In this document: piece by piece, positions 33,119 through 41,484 of the stretch
Layout of the letters: each line of letters begins with the position of its first letter
Position numbering within the stretch: the first letter of the stretch is position 1
Assembly: GCA_964646605.1 (NCBI GenBank)
Contig: CAZYEX010000006.1
Coordinates: 1-64,000, forward strand
Reading direction: 5' to 3'
DNA length: 64,000 nucleotides
Source: SBAX01 sp964646605
Lineage (GTDB): Bacteria > Planctomycetota > Phycisphaerae > UBA1845
Made by a program: the position numbers and the translations under genes
The notes under the pieces: generated by a model
What the model saw: only the letters and a program-made list of their open reading frames with translations
Databases searched by the model: none
Told to the model about the DNA's origin: nothing

Positions 33119-35257
33119 ATGTCTCGATGGGTTCCCGTGCTCTTGTGGGCGATGGTCGGCGTTACGGAGGCACAGGAAGTGCCCGTGTACTACGACTACC
33201 TGGAGAATGGCGTCTTGAGGGGCGGTCGAATCACCCTCGATCGGGGGAATCCCGATCACCGCCGCATCTTCGGGTTGGATCGGGTCGCCCAGGTCCAAGG
33301 GGTATGGCCGGTGACGACGGTTCTGAACAACGGTCCGACGACGAACCGCATCGATATCGTCATGCTCGGAGACGGTTACACAGCGGGCGAGTTGACGGCC
33401 TATGCGGGGCATGTCGAGGCGACCCTGGCAAGCTTCTTCTCCGAAGAACCGTTCGCCGCGTACAAGACCTATTTCAACGTGCATCGCGTCGATGTGGTAT
33501 CGAACGAATCCGGGGTGGATGAGATCGATCTCGGAGTTTTCAGGGATACGGCGTTGGATATGGAGTTTGGGTGTTTCGGGATCGATCGGCTTCTTTGCAT
33601 CAATATCGGCAAGGCCCAAGATGCCGCCGCCCCGGCCCCGGCGGTAGACCAAATCCTCGCCCTGGCCAACTCCACGCGCTATGGCGGCGCGGGGTATCCG
33701 GCCGACAATCTGGGCACCTTCGCGGCCGACAATTCCGCGGCGGTCGAGATCGGGTTGCACGAGTTCGGCCATTCCTTCGCCGACCTTGCGGATGAATATG
33801 ACTACGCCGATGGGACCACGTATTCCGGGCCCGAACTGATCGAGCCCAACGTGAGCATCTACAATGCGGCCGCCCAGATCGCCCAGTCACGCAAGTGGTA
33901 TCGCTGGATGGACCTGCCCAACGTCGATTCCTTCGTCGGCGGCAGGTATTACCAGTTCGGAATCTATCGACCGACTTCCAACTCCAAGATGCGCTCCCTC
34001 AATCGACCGTATGAGCAGGTCAACGTCGAGCAGTTCGTGATTTCCCTCTACGAGATGGTCACACCGATCGATGACGCGACGCCCCCGTCCCCCACGCCGT
34101 TGCCGCACACTACGACGTTCTTCGTAACTCCGCTGCAGCCGGTGGACCACAGCTTGGAGATTCATTGGTCCATCGACGGCGCGGAGGTGCCGGGCGCTTC
34201 CTCCACCACATTCACTCCTTCGGACGTCGCTTTGGCGCCCTGTCTCCATGACCTGACGGTCGTCGTGATTGACAACACCGCGCGGGTGCGCAATTCCAAT
34301 GCGAGGGCGACTTGGATGACGGCCACTCGCCAATGGGAGATCAATGTCCCCGGCGAATGCCTTCCCACGGCGCCAAGCGCTGAACCCGGCGGCATGAACA
34401 AGAACCGGACCTTATCGCTTTCGGTCCCGCCGCCGCCGACCGCCGGGCCGGGGCCCCAGACGGCCTTACGGGTGCGGATGATTGAACTGCAGAACCCCGT
34501 TCCGCCCAACGCCCCGCAGATCCCGCCGCCGGACTTCTCCGCCTTCGAGGCCGGTCCCACCTGCACGGACCCCGCCGACTGCGTTCGCTGGGTCGGCCCG
34601 CCGGTCAATTCGCTGGAATCACAGGACAATCCGCTGCGTGGGGGCTTCCGCGCCGCCCGACTGCAATGCACGCCGCATTATTACGTGTGGAGTTCCGAGC
34701 CGTTGGTACACATCAACGGGGCCGAAATCCTGGCCAGCTCCTCCTACGAGATGGAAAACGTCTCCATCTCTTGCGCCGGAATCGAGGGTTCGTGTGTTAT
34801 CGTCTCTACGCCTTTGATCATGACCACCTCACGATCCGGCGACGTCTCGTCGCCGTTCAACCCGCCCTCGCCGACCACCCAGCCGGACGGATTGGACGTG
34901 AGCGCCTTGGTCAACAAGTTCAAGAGCCTGCCCGGCGCGGCCACCAAGGGCATCATGCAGTTGCAGCCCAACGTCCCGGACCTCAATGCGGACGTAGGGG
35001 CGCTGGACATCGTGGCCTGCGTGGACGCCTTCAAGGGTGCCGCCTATGCTTACAGCGGACCTTGCGTTTGTCCGTCGACGGTGACCTGCGACGCCGATGC
35101 CTGCGCAAGCCCGGCGACTTGCAGCGGAGGCATGTGCGTCAAGACCTGCACCGGAGGTTTCGACGCGGGGCAGCCATGCAACAACAACACGCACTGCCCG
35201 GGCGGCAGTTGCGGAACGGGATTCTGCCGCGACCGTTGTGGTCGATGTAAGCCCTGA
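33119..35257 (+). CDS. Secreted M64-type metallopeptidase with shared C-terminal module (protein D)
   Basis: 712 residues; AAAGGAGG precedes the ATG, and the signal peptide ends near TEAQ. Residues about 65-310 match the M64 (IgA peptidase-like) family: IVMLGDGYTAGEL, FFSEEPFAAYKTYFNVHRVDV, and the zinc site HEFGHSFADLADEY at about 218-231 (HExxH plus downstream Asp/Glu). Residues about 330-415 form an Ig-like region (LEIHWSIDGAEVPG). Residues 422-712 are the shared C-terminal module ending CGRCKP. M64 enzymes are secreted endopeptidases; the target is unknown. The next gene begins 31 bases after the stop. Confidence 0.88.
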   Translation: MSRWVPVLLWAMVGVTEAQEVPVYYDYLENGVLRGGRITLDRGNPDHRRIFGLDRVAQVQGVWPVTTVLNNGPTTNRIDIVMLGDGYTAGELTAYAGHVEATLASFFSEEPFAAYKTYFNVHRVDVVSNESGVDEIDLGVFRDTALDMEFGCFGIDRLLCINIGKAQDAAAPAPAVDQILALANSTRYGGAGYPADNLGTFAADNSAAVEIGLHEFGHSFADLADEYDYADGTTYSGPELIEPNVSIYNAAAQIAQSRKWYRWMDLPNVDSFVGGRYYQFGIYRPTSNSKMRSLNRPYEQVNVEQFVISLYEMVTPIDDATPPSPTPLPHTTTFFVTPLQPVDHSLEIHWSIDGAEVPGASSTTFTPSDVALAPCLHDLTVVVIDNTARVRNSNARATWMTATRQWEINVPGECLPTAPSAEPGGMNKNRTLSLSVPPPPTAGPGPQTALRVRMIELQNPVPPNAPQIPPPDFSAFEAGPTCTDPADCVRWVGPPVNSLESQDNPLRGGFRAARLQCTPHYYVWSSEPLVHINGAEILASSSYEMENVSISCAGIEGSCVIVSTPLIMTTSRSGDVSSPFNPPSPTTQPDGLDVSALVNKFKSLPGAATKGIMQLQPNVPDLNADVGALDIVACVDAFKGAAYAYSGPCVCPSTVTCDADACASPATCSGGMCVKTCTGGFDAGQPCNNNTHCPGGSCGTGFCRDRCGRCKP

Positions 35258-35288
35258 TCCACGTGTGGGTAGTGGGACGGATGGGGGG

Positions 35289-37637
35289 ATGAGCGACGTT
35301 CGGACAACTGCAAGAGCGTTGTGCGTGGCGATCATCGCCGTCGGCCTCCTGTTCCTGCGCGCCGGGGACGTGCGTGCGTCGGACGACGACGGACCCGCCG
35401 TCGCACGACGCCCCGACGTCTTCGGAGGGTACACGTCGACTCAGATCGTGGTCCGATTTCGGGCCGCAGCACTCCCCGAGCGAAACGCCGTCGCCGCCAT
35501 ACCGTGGGACGCAGACGTTCGAGCGGCGCTGAGTGCCAACGTTCGAGCGCTTTCCGATCGCTGGAAAGTGTCGCGAACCCGGCGGGCTATTTCCTCGCCT
35601 TTCCGTGATCCGGCGCTGGCCGCACGCTACGGACTCGATCGCACTTTCATCATCGAAGTCCCCGCCGGCACCGACACCCTCAAGCTGGCCGCGGACTTCG
35701 CCCAACTCCGCGACGACGTCGAGCTTGCCACAGTGGACACCATCGGCGGAATCGCCGACCTGATCCCCAGCGACCCGAACTTCCCATTGCAATGGGCCAT
35801 GCACAACACCGGCCAAACCGGCGGCACGGTGGGCGCGGACATCGACGCCCCGGGCGCATGGGAACTGCACACCGGCGACCTGGGCACAGTCACCATCGCC
35901 ATCATCGACAGCGGCGTACGCTCGCACAGCGAATACGGCAGCAACGCACCCCCCTACCCCAACGGGCGGATCGTCGAGGGCCGCAACACGGGCGACCTTT
36001 CGCTTCCCACCTACACCAACGACAACTGTCCGCACGGCACGCACGTGGCCGGCATCGCCGCAGCCGCGGGAAACAACGGATTCGGCGTCGTGGGGGTCAA
36101 CTGGGGCGCATACATCATGCCCGTGCGCGTGCTCCTCACCGACCAGCCCTGCAATGGATATGTCTCCGCTCTCGCCGACGGCATCGTGTGGGCCGCCGAT
36201 CACGGCGCCGACGTCGCCAACATGAGTCTGCAATATTACAGCCTCACCTCCGCCGAACTCATCCTGTTGCAAAGCGCGATCGACTACGCCCACGACCAGG
36301 GAATGATTCTCATCGCCGCCGCGGGCAACAACAACTCCGGCGGCGCGGGTGTGGTGGCCTACCCCGCTCGACTGCCCAACTGCATGGGAGTCAGCGGCAC
36401 GACCGCAAAAGACGAATTCGCGGACATCACCACCACGGCCAGTCCGACTTGGCGAAGCAACTACGGACCGCAGATCGACGTCTCCGCCCCGGGCGACGAC
36501 ATCTATTCGACTTGGACCTCCAACAGCTTCACGCAGCTCGTCGGCACCTCCATGGCCGCCCCGCACGTCAGCGGCCTCGCGGCGCTGTTGAGGTCGTTCC
36601 GCCCGGCTCTGACCAACGAGCAGATTCGCATGATCCTGGAACTCAGCAGCAAGGACCTCGGTGCTCCCGGTTGGGATGACCACTTCGGCCACGGACGCAT
36701 CAACGCCCGCCAAGCGCTGGCACTGGCCATGTCCGAGGTCCTTCCCGAGGGCCCCGTCGCCGACGCCTCCGCCGCGGACAAGAATCGTGCCCTCGCCCTG
36801 CGCGTCCCGCCGCCCGCTACAGCCGGGATGACCATGCCCGCGGCCCTCCGCCTGCGGATGATCGAGCTTCAACAACCCGATCCGCCCAATGCACCGTCCT
36901 TCCCCCCCCCGGATTACACCGCCTTCCAGTATGGTCCCACATGCGCCGATCCTTCAAGCTGCGTCCGTTGGGTCGGTCCGCCCGGTGATTTTCTGGAATC
37001 GCAGGACGATCCCACGAAGGGCAGTTTCCGCGCCGCACGGTTGCAGTGTACTCCGTACTACATCGACTGGACGGCGCAGGGCGTGATTCACGTGGTCGGC
37101 GCGGAGGTCGCGCCCAGTTCGCTCTACGAAGTGCAGAGCGTGTCCTCGCTTTGCACCGGCAATCTGGACACCTGCACCTTGGTGTCCGCGCCGTTGCCGC
37201 TCCGCACGGCGAGGTTCGGTGACGTGATCGAACCCTACAATCCGCCCAGCGCCGCAACCCAGCCCGATGGGATCGACGTGGCCGCGATGGTCGATAAGTT
37301 CAAGAACGTGCCCGGCGCTGCCTCCAAGACCGCGACACAGCTCCAACCCGACCTTCCCGATCTGCTTGCCGACATGGGAGCGCTCGATGTTTCGGCGTGC
37401 GTGGACGCCTTCAACGGCCGGGCGTATCCCTTCCAGGGTCCGTGCGTCTGCCCGTCTCTGGTGACCTGCGATTCGACCGCCTGCGGCAGCGATGCCGACT
37501 GCGGCGACGGCCTCTGCGTGAAGACCTGCACCGCCGGTCCCAACGTCGCCCAGCCCTGTCGATCCAACGCCCACTGCCCCAGCGGTTTCTGCTCCAACGC
37601 CTACTGCCGCGACCGCTGCGGACGATGTACGCCCTAA
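35289..37637 (+). CDS. Secreted subtilisin-like protease with shared C-terminal module (protein E)
   Basis: 782 residues, start at the ATG in GGGGGGATGAGC, signal peptide to about residue 35 (DVRAS). A propeptide-like region (about 45-165) is followed by an S8 subtilase domain (about 170-480) with the full triad: Asp in IAIIDSGV, His in HGTHVAGIAAA, Ser in GTSMAAPHVSGLAALL, and the oxyanion Asn in AAAGNNN. Residues 492-782 are the shared C-terminal module (CVRWVGPPGDFLESQ, tail ending CGRCTP). Only 31 bases separate it from the M64 peptidase gene, so the two proteases may be co-transcribed. Confidence 0.93.
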   Translation: MSDVRTTARALCVAIIAVGLLFLRAGDVRASDDDGPAVARRPDVFGGYTSTQIVVRFRAAALPERNAVAAIPWDADVRAALSANVRALSDRWKVSRTRRAISSPFRDPALAARYGLDRTFIIEVPAGTDTLKLAADFAQLRDDVELATVDTIGGIADLIPSDPNFPLQWAMHNTGQTGGTVGADIDAPGAWELHTGDLGTVTIAIIDSGVRSHSEYGSNAPPYPNGRIVEGRNTGDLSLPTYTNDNCPHGTHVAGIAAAAGNNGFGVVGVNWGAYIMPVRVLLTDQPCNGYVSALADGIVWAADHGADVANMSLQYYSLTSAELILLQSAIDYAHDQGMILIAAAGNNNSGGAGVVAYPARLPNCMGVSGTTAKDEFADITTTASPTWRSNYGPQIDVSAPGDDIYSTWTSNSFTQLVGTSMAAPHVSGLAALLRSFRPALTNEQIRMILELSSKDLGAPGWDDHFGHGRINARQALALAMSEVLPEGPVADASAADKNRALALRVPPPATAGMTMPAALRLRMIELQQPDPPNAPSFPPPDYTAFQYGPTCADPSSCVRWVGPPGDFLESQDDPTKGSFRAARLQCTPYYIDWTAQGVIHVVGAEVAPSSLYEVQSVSSLCTGNLDTCTLVSAPLPLRTARFGDVIEPYNPPSAATQPDGIDVAAMVDKFKNVPGAASKTATQLQPDLPDLLADMGALDVSACVDAFNGRAYPFQGPCVCPSLVTCDSTACGSDADCGDGLCVKTCTAGPNVAQPCRSNAHCPSGFCSNAYCRDRCGRCTP

Positions 37638-38275
37638 CCGCGCGTCCGTTCTCGCCGCCCGTCGAAAAGCGCGCGGCGTGCCTTCTCCGATATGGCGTCA
37701 CGACGACGCGAACGTCGTTTCGCCCCATCGGGGCGAAGGGTTGTAGCCGCGGGTGGAGCGCCGTCTGCCGAAAGGCGGACGAAGCGGAACCCGTGGTAGA
37801 TGATGTCAAACAGTGGCACCGCCCCGAAGGGGCGGAGGAGCCTCGCGCCGCCGCAAACAACCGGCCGCCAGTGGGGCATTGCCATCCCACACCCCCACCG
37901 TCCGTTCCCAACGAGGGACAAAAAAGGTTCATCCGGGATTTCCGGGGTGAACAAACGAGTCTTTCCGATCTCGAATCGCTCGCCAGTCGGTTCTCCGCAG
38001 GCCGCTTGAGCGGCCTTTCGCCGCCGAAGGGGCTTTCAGGCCCGACCTTCAGGTCGGGTTTCAACCGCCAACCAACTGTTTCGTTTCAGCCCGTTTCAAC
38101 GGGCTTCCCTGCGGGTTTCCCGGAATTCCCGGATGAACCCAAAAAAGGCGGTAGCCATGGCCTTCCACGCCACGACCCCCCACACCCTCCCCACCTCCCA
38201 GCGGGAGACGGCAGGGTGAGAGGGGGTTTCGGGACGCATTCTAGATCGCGACGCTGCCCGCTCCGCAAATGAGCA
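37638..38275. other. Intergenic repeat zone without a gene
   Basis: 638 bases between convergent genes. It holds the interspersed repeat at 37742-37838, a run of perfect or near-perfect short hairpins at about 38006-38110 (GCCGCTTGAGCGGC, CCGACCTTCAGGTCGG, GCCCGTTTCAACGGGC), and a C/T-rich then G/A-rich stretch at about 38178-38226 that can also pair. No convincing protein frame. Confidence 0.7.
37742..37838 (+). repeat. Interspersed repeat of about 97 bp, copy 1
   Basis: Shares with 39724-39822 the order: TGTAGCCGCGGGTGGAGCGC, a small hairpin (GTCTGCCG / CGGCGGAC type), GAAGCGGAACCCGTGGTAGA, GATGTCAAAC, then the palindrome CCGCCCCGAAGGGGCGG. Each copy is preceded by another short palindrome (CGCCCCATCGGGGCG here). 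Both copies have the same orientation and flank the dockerin-like gene. Confidence 0.9.
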
Positions 38276-39466
38276 CTACGAAATCGAGAACCAGGAATGA
38301 AACGCGGCCAAGTCGGTGAGGTCGATCGAGCCGTTCGCGTCGGTGTCGAGCGCTTGGCACATGGGCGGCAATTCGTAGGGTCCGCTGTGCGGACCCGTCA
38401 TACAATCAACCCAAAGCGAGAAGTCGTACAAATCCGCGTCGCCGTCGCCGTCGGTGTCGCCGGGGGCGTAGGTGAATTCGATCGACTGTTCGATCGCGCC
38501 GTCGTTGAAGGTGAAGCGCGTCGTGGCGTTGTAGGGGATCGGTCGGTCAAGGACGATCTCCACCGTCTCCGGCGGGCCGTTGTCCAACCGGCGTGTAGCG
38601 ACAATCGCCGGAGGCGGCGGAAGTTCAAAGTTCGAAGTTCGAAGTTCAAAAAACCCACCCTTCGTGGCTTCGTGACTCCGTGGTTTCGTAGCTGTAACTT
38701 CAACGGTAATCTCGTCGACGTACACGTAGTTGGGCTGATCGTAGGTGACGGTGAAGCGGTCCAAGGCCGGGTGCGACCGGGCGTCCACGAATCCCACCGC
38801 CGGGTCTGAGGAAACGATCTCCTCGCCGTACGCGATCGTCCCGTAACGGACGAAATCCCACTCGTTGACCGTAGGAAAGTACTCGGGTCCGCACCCTCCG
38901 TCGCCGCCGAACTGGATGTGCGCCGAGCTAATCACTTGGTCATCATAGGTCGCGAAAAACACGCCCCCGTCCGCGGACATGCTGTAATGCATCCCGTCCA
39001 GGCTCTCGAGCCGGTAGGTGTGAAACTCCTGCATGTCCAGGCCCGAGAGGACCTCGTCGCCGCTTCGAGAAACAACCGTGTCGCCGAAGACATACGCGGA
39101 ACCGTTGAACTGCCGATACTGCACGGCGATCCGACCATCACAGGTGTACTCAAATAATGGCAGCGGTTGTTCCGAACGAAATCCCCACTCCACCCAAAGC
39201 GTGGCAGGCTGCGGCTCATCGATTCTCGCGATCCGATGGTGGTAGTTGTAAAGGAAGGCACCGGCGATGTTCTGGTCGACGTAGGTCACGACGAGGTGTC
39301 CGCCCTCGATCGACTCGTTGCAGCCTTCTTCGCAAGCCCGATTGATGACCCATCCTGCCCCGGGAGCATACGGCGGGACGTCGCCCTCGTACCGGTGCAG
39401 AGGCTCGTCTGCCAAGGTAATGGTCGCAACGAGCCACCCCACGCATGCCCACCGGACGGATCTCAT
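38276..39466 (-). CDS. Secreted protein with C-terminal dockerin-like domain
   Basis: 396 residues from the ATG at 39466, chosen because the signal peptide (MRSVRWACVGWLVATITLA) starts there. Residues about 25-250 look like a laminin-G/concanavalin-type beta-sandwich (LWVEWGFRS, HYSMSADGGVFFATYDDQ), by pattern only. The last about 60 residues are dockerin-like: GDTDGDGDADLYDFSLWVDC, a Cys/Pro loop, then DTDANGSIDLTDLAAF. Between them a stretch encoding TKPRSHEATKGGFF, ELRTSNFELP is 7/8-bp repeat DNA read in frame. It has neither the shared C-terminal module nor its Cys tail, so it uses a different attachment type from proteins A to F. Confidence 0.75.
   Translation of the reverse strand: MRSVRWACVGWLVATITLADEPLHRYEGDVPPYAPGAGWVINRACEEGCNESIEGGHLVVTYVDQNIAGAFLYNYHHRIARIDEPQPATLWVEWGFRSEQPLPLFEYTCDGRIAVQYRQFNGSAYVFGDTVVSRSGDEVLSGLDMQEFHTYRLESLDGMHYSMSADGGVFFATYDDQVISSAHIQFGGDGGCGPEYFPTVNEWDFVRYGTIAYGEEIVSSDPAVGFVDARSHPALDRFTVTYDQPNYVYVDEITVEVTATKPRSHEATKGGFFELRTSNFELPPPPAIVATRRLDNGPPETVEIVLDRPIPYNATTRFTFNDGAIEQSIEFTYAPGDTDGDGDADLYDFSLWVDCMTGPHSGPYELPPMCQALDTDANGSIDLTDLAAFHSWFSIS
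38621..38691. repeat. In-gene heptamer and octamer quartets
   Basis: Four heptamers (AAGTTCA, AAGTTCG, AAGTTCG, AAGTTCA; 38621-38648) are followed by four octamers (CTTCGTGG, CTTCGTGA, CTCCGTGG, TTTCGTAG; 38660-38691). Both lie inside the dockerin-like gene and keep its frame. The heptamer word is that of element E3; the octamer word recurs at 54297. Confidence 0.92.
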
Positions 39467-39723
39467 AACGCAAATTCTAGCCCCGATCTTCTTTTTTTTC
39501 AAGGGGAACAACCTACTTCGCAACAACGAGATACGCGGTCCATCGGGTGCCAGGCCGTGACGCGTGAGCAGTTCTTGCTTGACAACCGCCCAGGTTCTTT
39601 TAGGCAGGGCGGGGGAGCTTCTACTTCTTGGCGCGAACCTCGGATTTGCCGGCCGCGCGCGATGCGCCCGGGTCCGTAACGTTCCCGGTGCCTTGCGGCC
39701 AGACCCCGCGAGGGGTCGCGGGA

Positions 39724-39822
39724 TGTAGCCGCGGGTGGAGCGCGGTCCGCCGGTTGGCGGACGAAGCGGAACCCGTGGTAGACGATGTCAAACGGTGCCA
39801 CCGCCCCGAAGGGGCGGAGGAG
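39724..39822 (+). repeat. Interspersed repeat of about 99 bp, copy 2
   Basis: Same block order as the copy at 37742-37838, with compensating changes in the first hairpin (GTCCGCCG / CGGCGGAC type) and a different short palindrome just upstream (ACCCCGCGAGGGGT). Conservation of base pairing, not just sequence, suggests a structured element. Confidence 0.9.
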
Positions 39823-39953
39823 CGTCTCGGTTCCGTGTTTCCCTCGCCCTGTTCGGGTGGAAACCCTACGCCGCCGACACGGTCCCGGACCCGAGTCACC
39901 CCCCCAACGTCTCGGCCTCTTCCCAATCGAGAATCCCTTTCCCGTCTGCTTTC

Positions 39954-39988
39954 GACATTCCGCATTCGCAATTCCGCATTCCGCGTGA
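39954..39988. repeat. Heptamer quartet, word CGCATTC
   Basis: GACATTC, CGCATTC, GCAATTC, CGCATTC, CGCGTGA in one register. Read on the other strand the word is AATGCGG, the same as element E2. Confidence 0.85.
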
Positions 39989-40106
39989 TCGCCCGATCAC
40001 GCGCCACCCACCGATCACCCCCCAAGTTATTCCAATGAGGTCTCCATTCCCGGCTCGCCGCCCATCGCGGACGGCGGATGGCGGAGTTCAGAACCGCCAC
40101 TGCCTG

Positions 40107-40129
40107 CCCTTTACGCGAGGCGTCAAGGG
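40107..40129. repeat. 23-base hairpin repeat, copy 2
   Basis: Arms CCCTTTACGC and GCGTCAAGGG with loop GAG, as at 27606. Here it is not next to a gene end. Confidence 0.85.
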
Positions 40130-40215
40130 TAAAGGGGCGGTGTCGCTAGAGGGATGAGTCGCGAAGAGCGAATGGGCATCACGGCCGGCAGACGGGGAAC
40201 GGAACCTGGTTCGTA

Positions 40216-40320
40216 ACTGGTCACTCGTAACTCGTCACTGGTAATTGGTAATTGGTCATTGGTGATTCGTACTTGGTCCTTGGTCGTGCGTAGTTGGCAA
40301 TCGGAAATTGGAAATTGGCA
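40216..40320. repeat. Array of fifteen degenerate heptamers in one register
   Basis: Fifteen consecutive 7-base units without an indel, consensus about ATTGGTA (units include ACTGGTC, ACTCGTA, ATTGGTA, ATTCGTA, CTTGGTC, ATTGGCA). On the opposite strand the word is AATTACC-like, as in element E1. Units differ from each other but phase is kept. No spacers. Confidence 0.92.
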
Positions 40321-40470
40321 ATTCCCCACCCCTCTGCGTCGCCGAATGGCCCTCTCCCGACCCCGCGCAAACAAAAAAGATACCAAACGAAGCCGTTCTC
40401 AACTTACGCTTCAAGCCCTTCCCGCAGCGCAAGGGGAGGGAGCGTCAGGGCGCTGCCTCCAAGCTGCGGA

Positions 40471-41484
40471 TTATCGGTCCCGCGACGCCGCCTTGGCGCG
40501 GCGACGCGGTTTCGACGTTGCTTTCACCCGGCCCACGAGCCGCAAGAGTGAGCGTCGCTCACGGGCCGGGACGACCAGTCGCGCCTTACTGCGGCAGGCC
40601 TGTCGAAGGCGCGATTGGAATCGAGGATCGGACTCGCAGCGGCCGAGGAGGCATCGCAGGGCGGCGGTATCGCCGACGGGGAAGTAGCCGGCGTAATGGG
40701 GACCCAGAAGCCCGATCGACCCGCCGATCCGCGAGGAGATCACGGGGACCCCGAGGGCAAGAGCTTCGCTGACGACGTTCGCCCCCCCTTCCATCTTCGA
40801 GGTGAGCACCAGCAGCCGGCTTCGGGCGAGGCGGCGTAGAGCGACATGGCGTGGCACTTCTCCGAACCACCGGTAGCGCGGGTTCTGCTTCATCTCGCGG
40901 CCGGCGCGATCGGCGGATCGGGTATCGAGGGCCGCGCCGTAGTGATGGATGCGGATGCGCGACCAGAGCGGCAAGCGTCTCACGGCGAGCGCCGCGCGGA
41001 ACGGATCCTTCACCGGGCGCAGGTGACCCAGCACGCACACCTCGAAGATACCCTTGATCGGTCGCGGACGGCGCTTACGTGGTTCCACGGATTGGTAAAT
41101 CACGTGCGTCTTGCGGCGGAAGCGACGAGGAAGCTCGCGGAGTCCGTCTGGTTGCAGGACGATCAGGGCCCACGCCAGTTCCAGGGATCGCTTGGCCGGG
41201 GCACTGGTGCGAATGTCCCCGTACAAGTCCGTTCCCGTGAGCGCAAGGATGATCGGGCGATCAGGATGTCGTCGATGAAAGCATTGCACGGAATCGGCGC
41301 TGCGCCGGGCGTGCAGGGCGAATAGAATATCGAACCGCTGGGCCCTGTATTTTTCGGCCACAACCACGCGGTAGCCAAGCGAACGAAGGAGGCGCGCCCA
41401 GCGTAGGGCCGTCACGCGATTGCCCTTGCGGGACCGCGGCGGCGCAGGGGTTACGATACCGATTCGCAGGCGTTCGTCGTGCAT
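40471..41484 (-). CDS. TIGR04348-type glycosyltransferase (SenB-like)
   Basis: 337 residues. The N-terminus RIGIVTPAPPRSRKGNRVTALRW and the segment ILALTGTDLYGDI, then LELAWALIVLQPDGLRELP and THVIYQS, match the pattern I know for the TIGR04348 group, which includes the selenosugar synthase SenB of selenoneine synthesis. The GT-B C-terminal half has LVLTSKMEGGANVVSEALALGVPVISSRIGG. The selenoneine partners SenA and SenC are not in the window, so the substrate may differ. The C-terminus is very basic (KPRRRAKAASRDR). The gene overlaps the end of truB by 34 bases. Confidence 0.75.
   Translation of the reverse strand: MHDERLRIGIVTPAPPRSRKGNRVTALRWARLLRSLGYRVVVAEKYRAQRFDILFALHARRSADSVQCFHRRHPDRPIILALTGTDLYGDIRTSAPAKRSLELAWALIVLQPDGLRELPRRFRRKTHVIYQSVEPRKRRPRPIKGIFEVCVLGHLRPVKDPFRAALAVRRLPLWSRIRIHHYGAALDTRSADRAGREMKQNPRYRWFGEVPRHVALRRLARSRLLVLTSKMEGGANVVSEALALGVPVISSRIGGSIGLLGPHYAGYFPVGDTAALRCLLGRCESDPRFQSRLRQACRSKARLVVPARERRSLLRLVGRVKATSKPRRRAKAASRDR

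Larger units (their letters stand above)
39467..40470. other. Intergenic repeat zone without a gene
   Basis: About 1 kb between a gene start and a gene end on the minus strand. Contents in order: a run of T and A at 39480-39510; interspersed repeat copy 2 (39724-39822); a heptamer quartet (39954-39988, word CGCATTC); hairpin repeat copy 2 (40107-40129); and a long heptamer array (40216-40320). No protein frame of credible composition is seen. Confidence 0.7.

Noticed and set aside
35139..36875. Minus-strand frame of 578 codons
   Set aside because: Antisense to the subtilase gene, which has its full catalytic triad.
40216..40320. CRISPR array
   Set aside because: The period is 7 bases with no spacers and no cas genes in the window.
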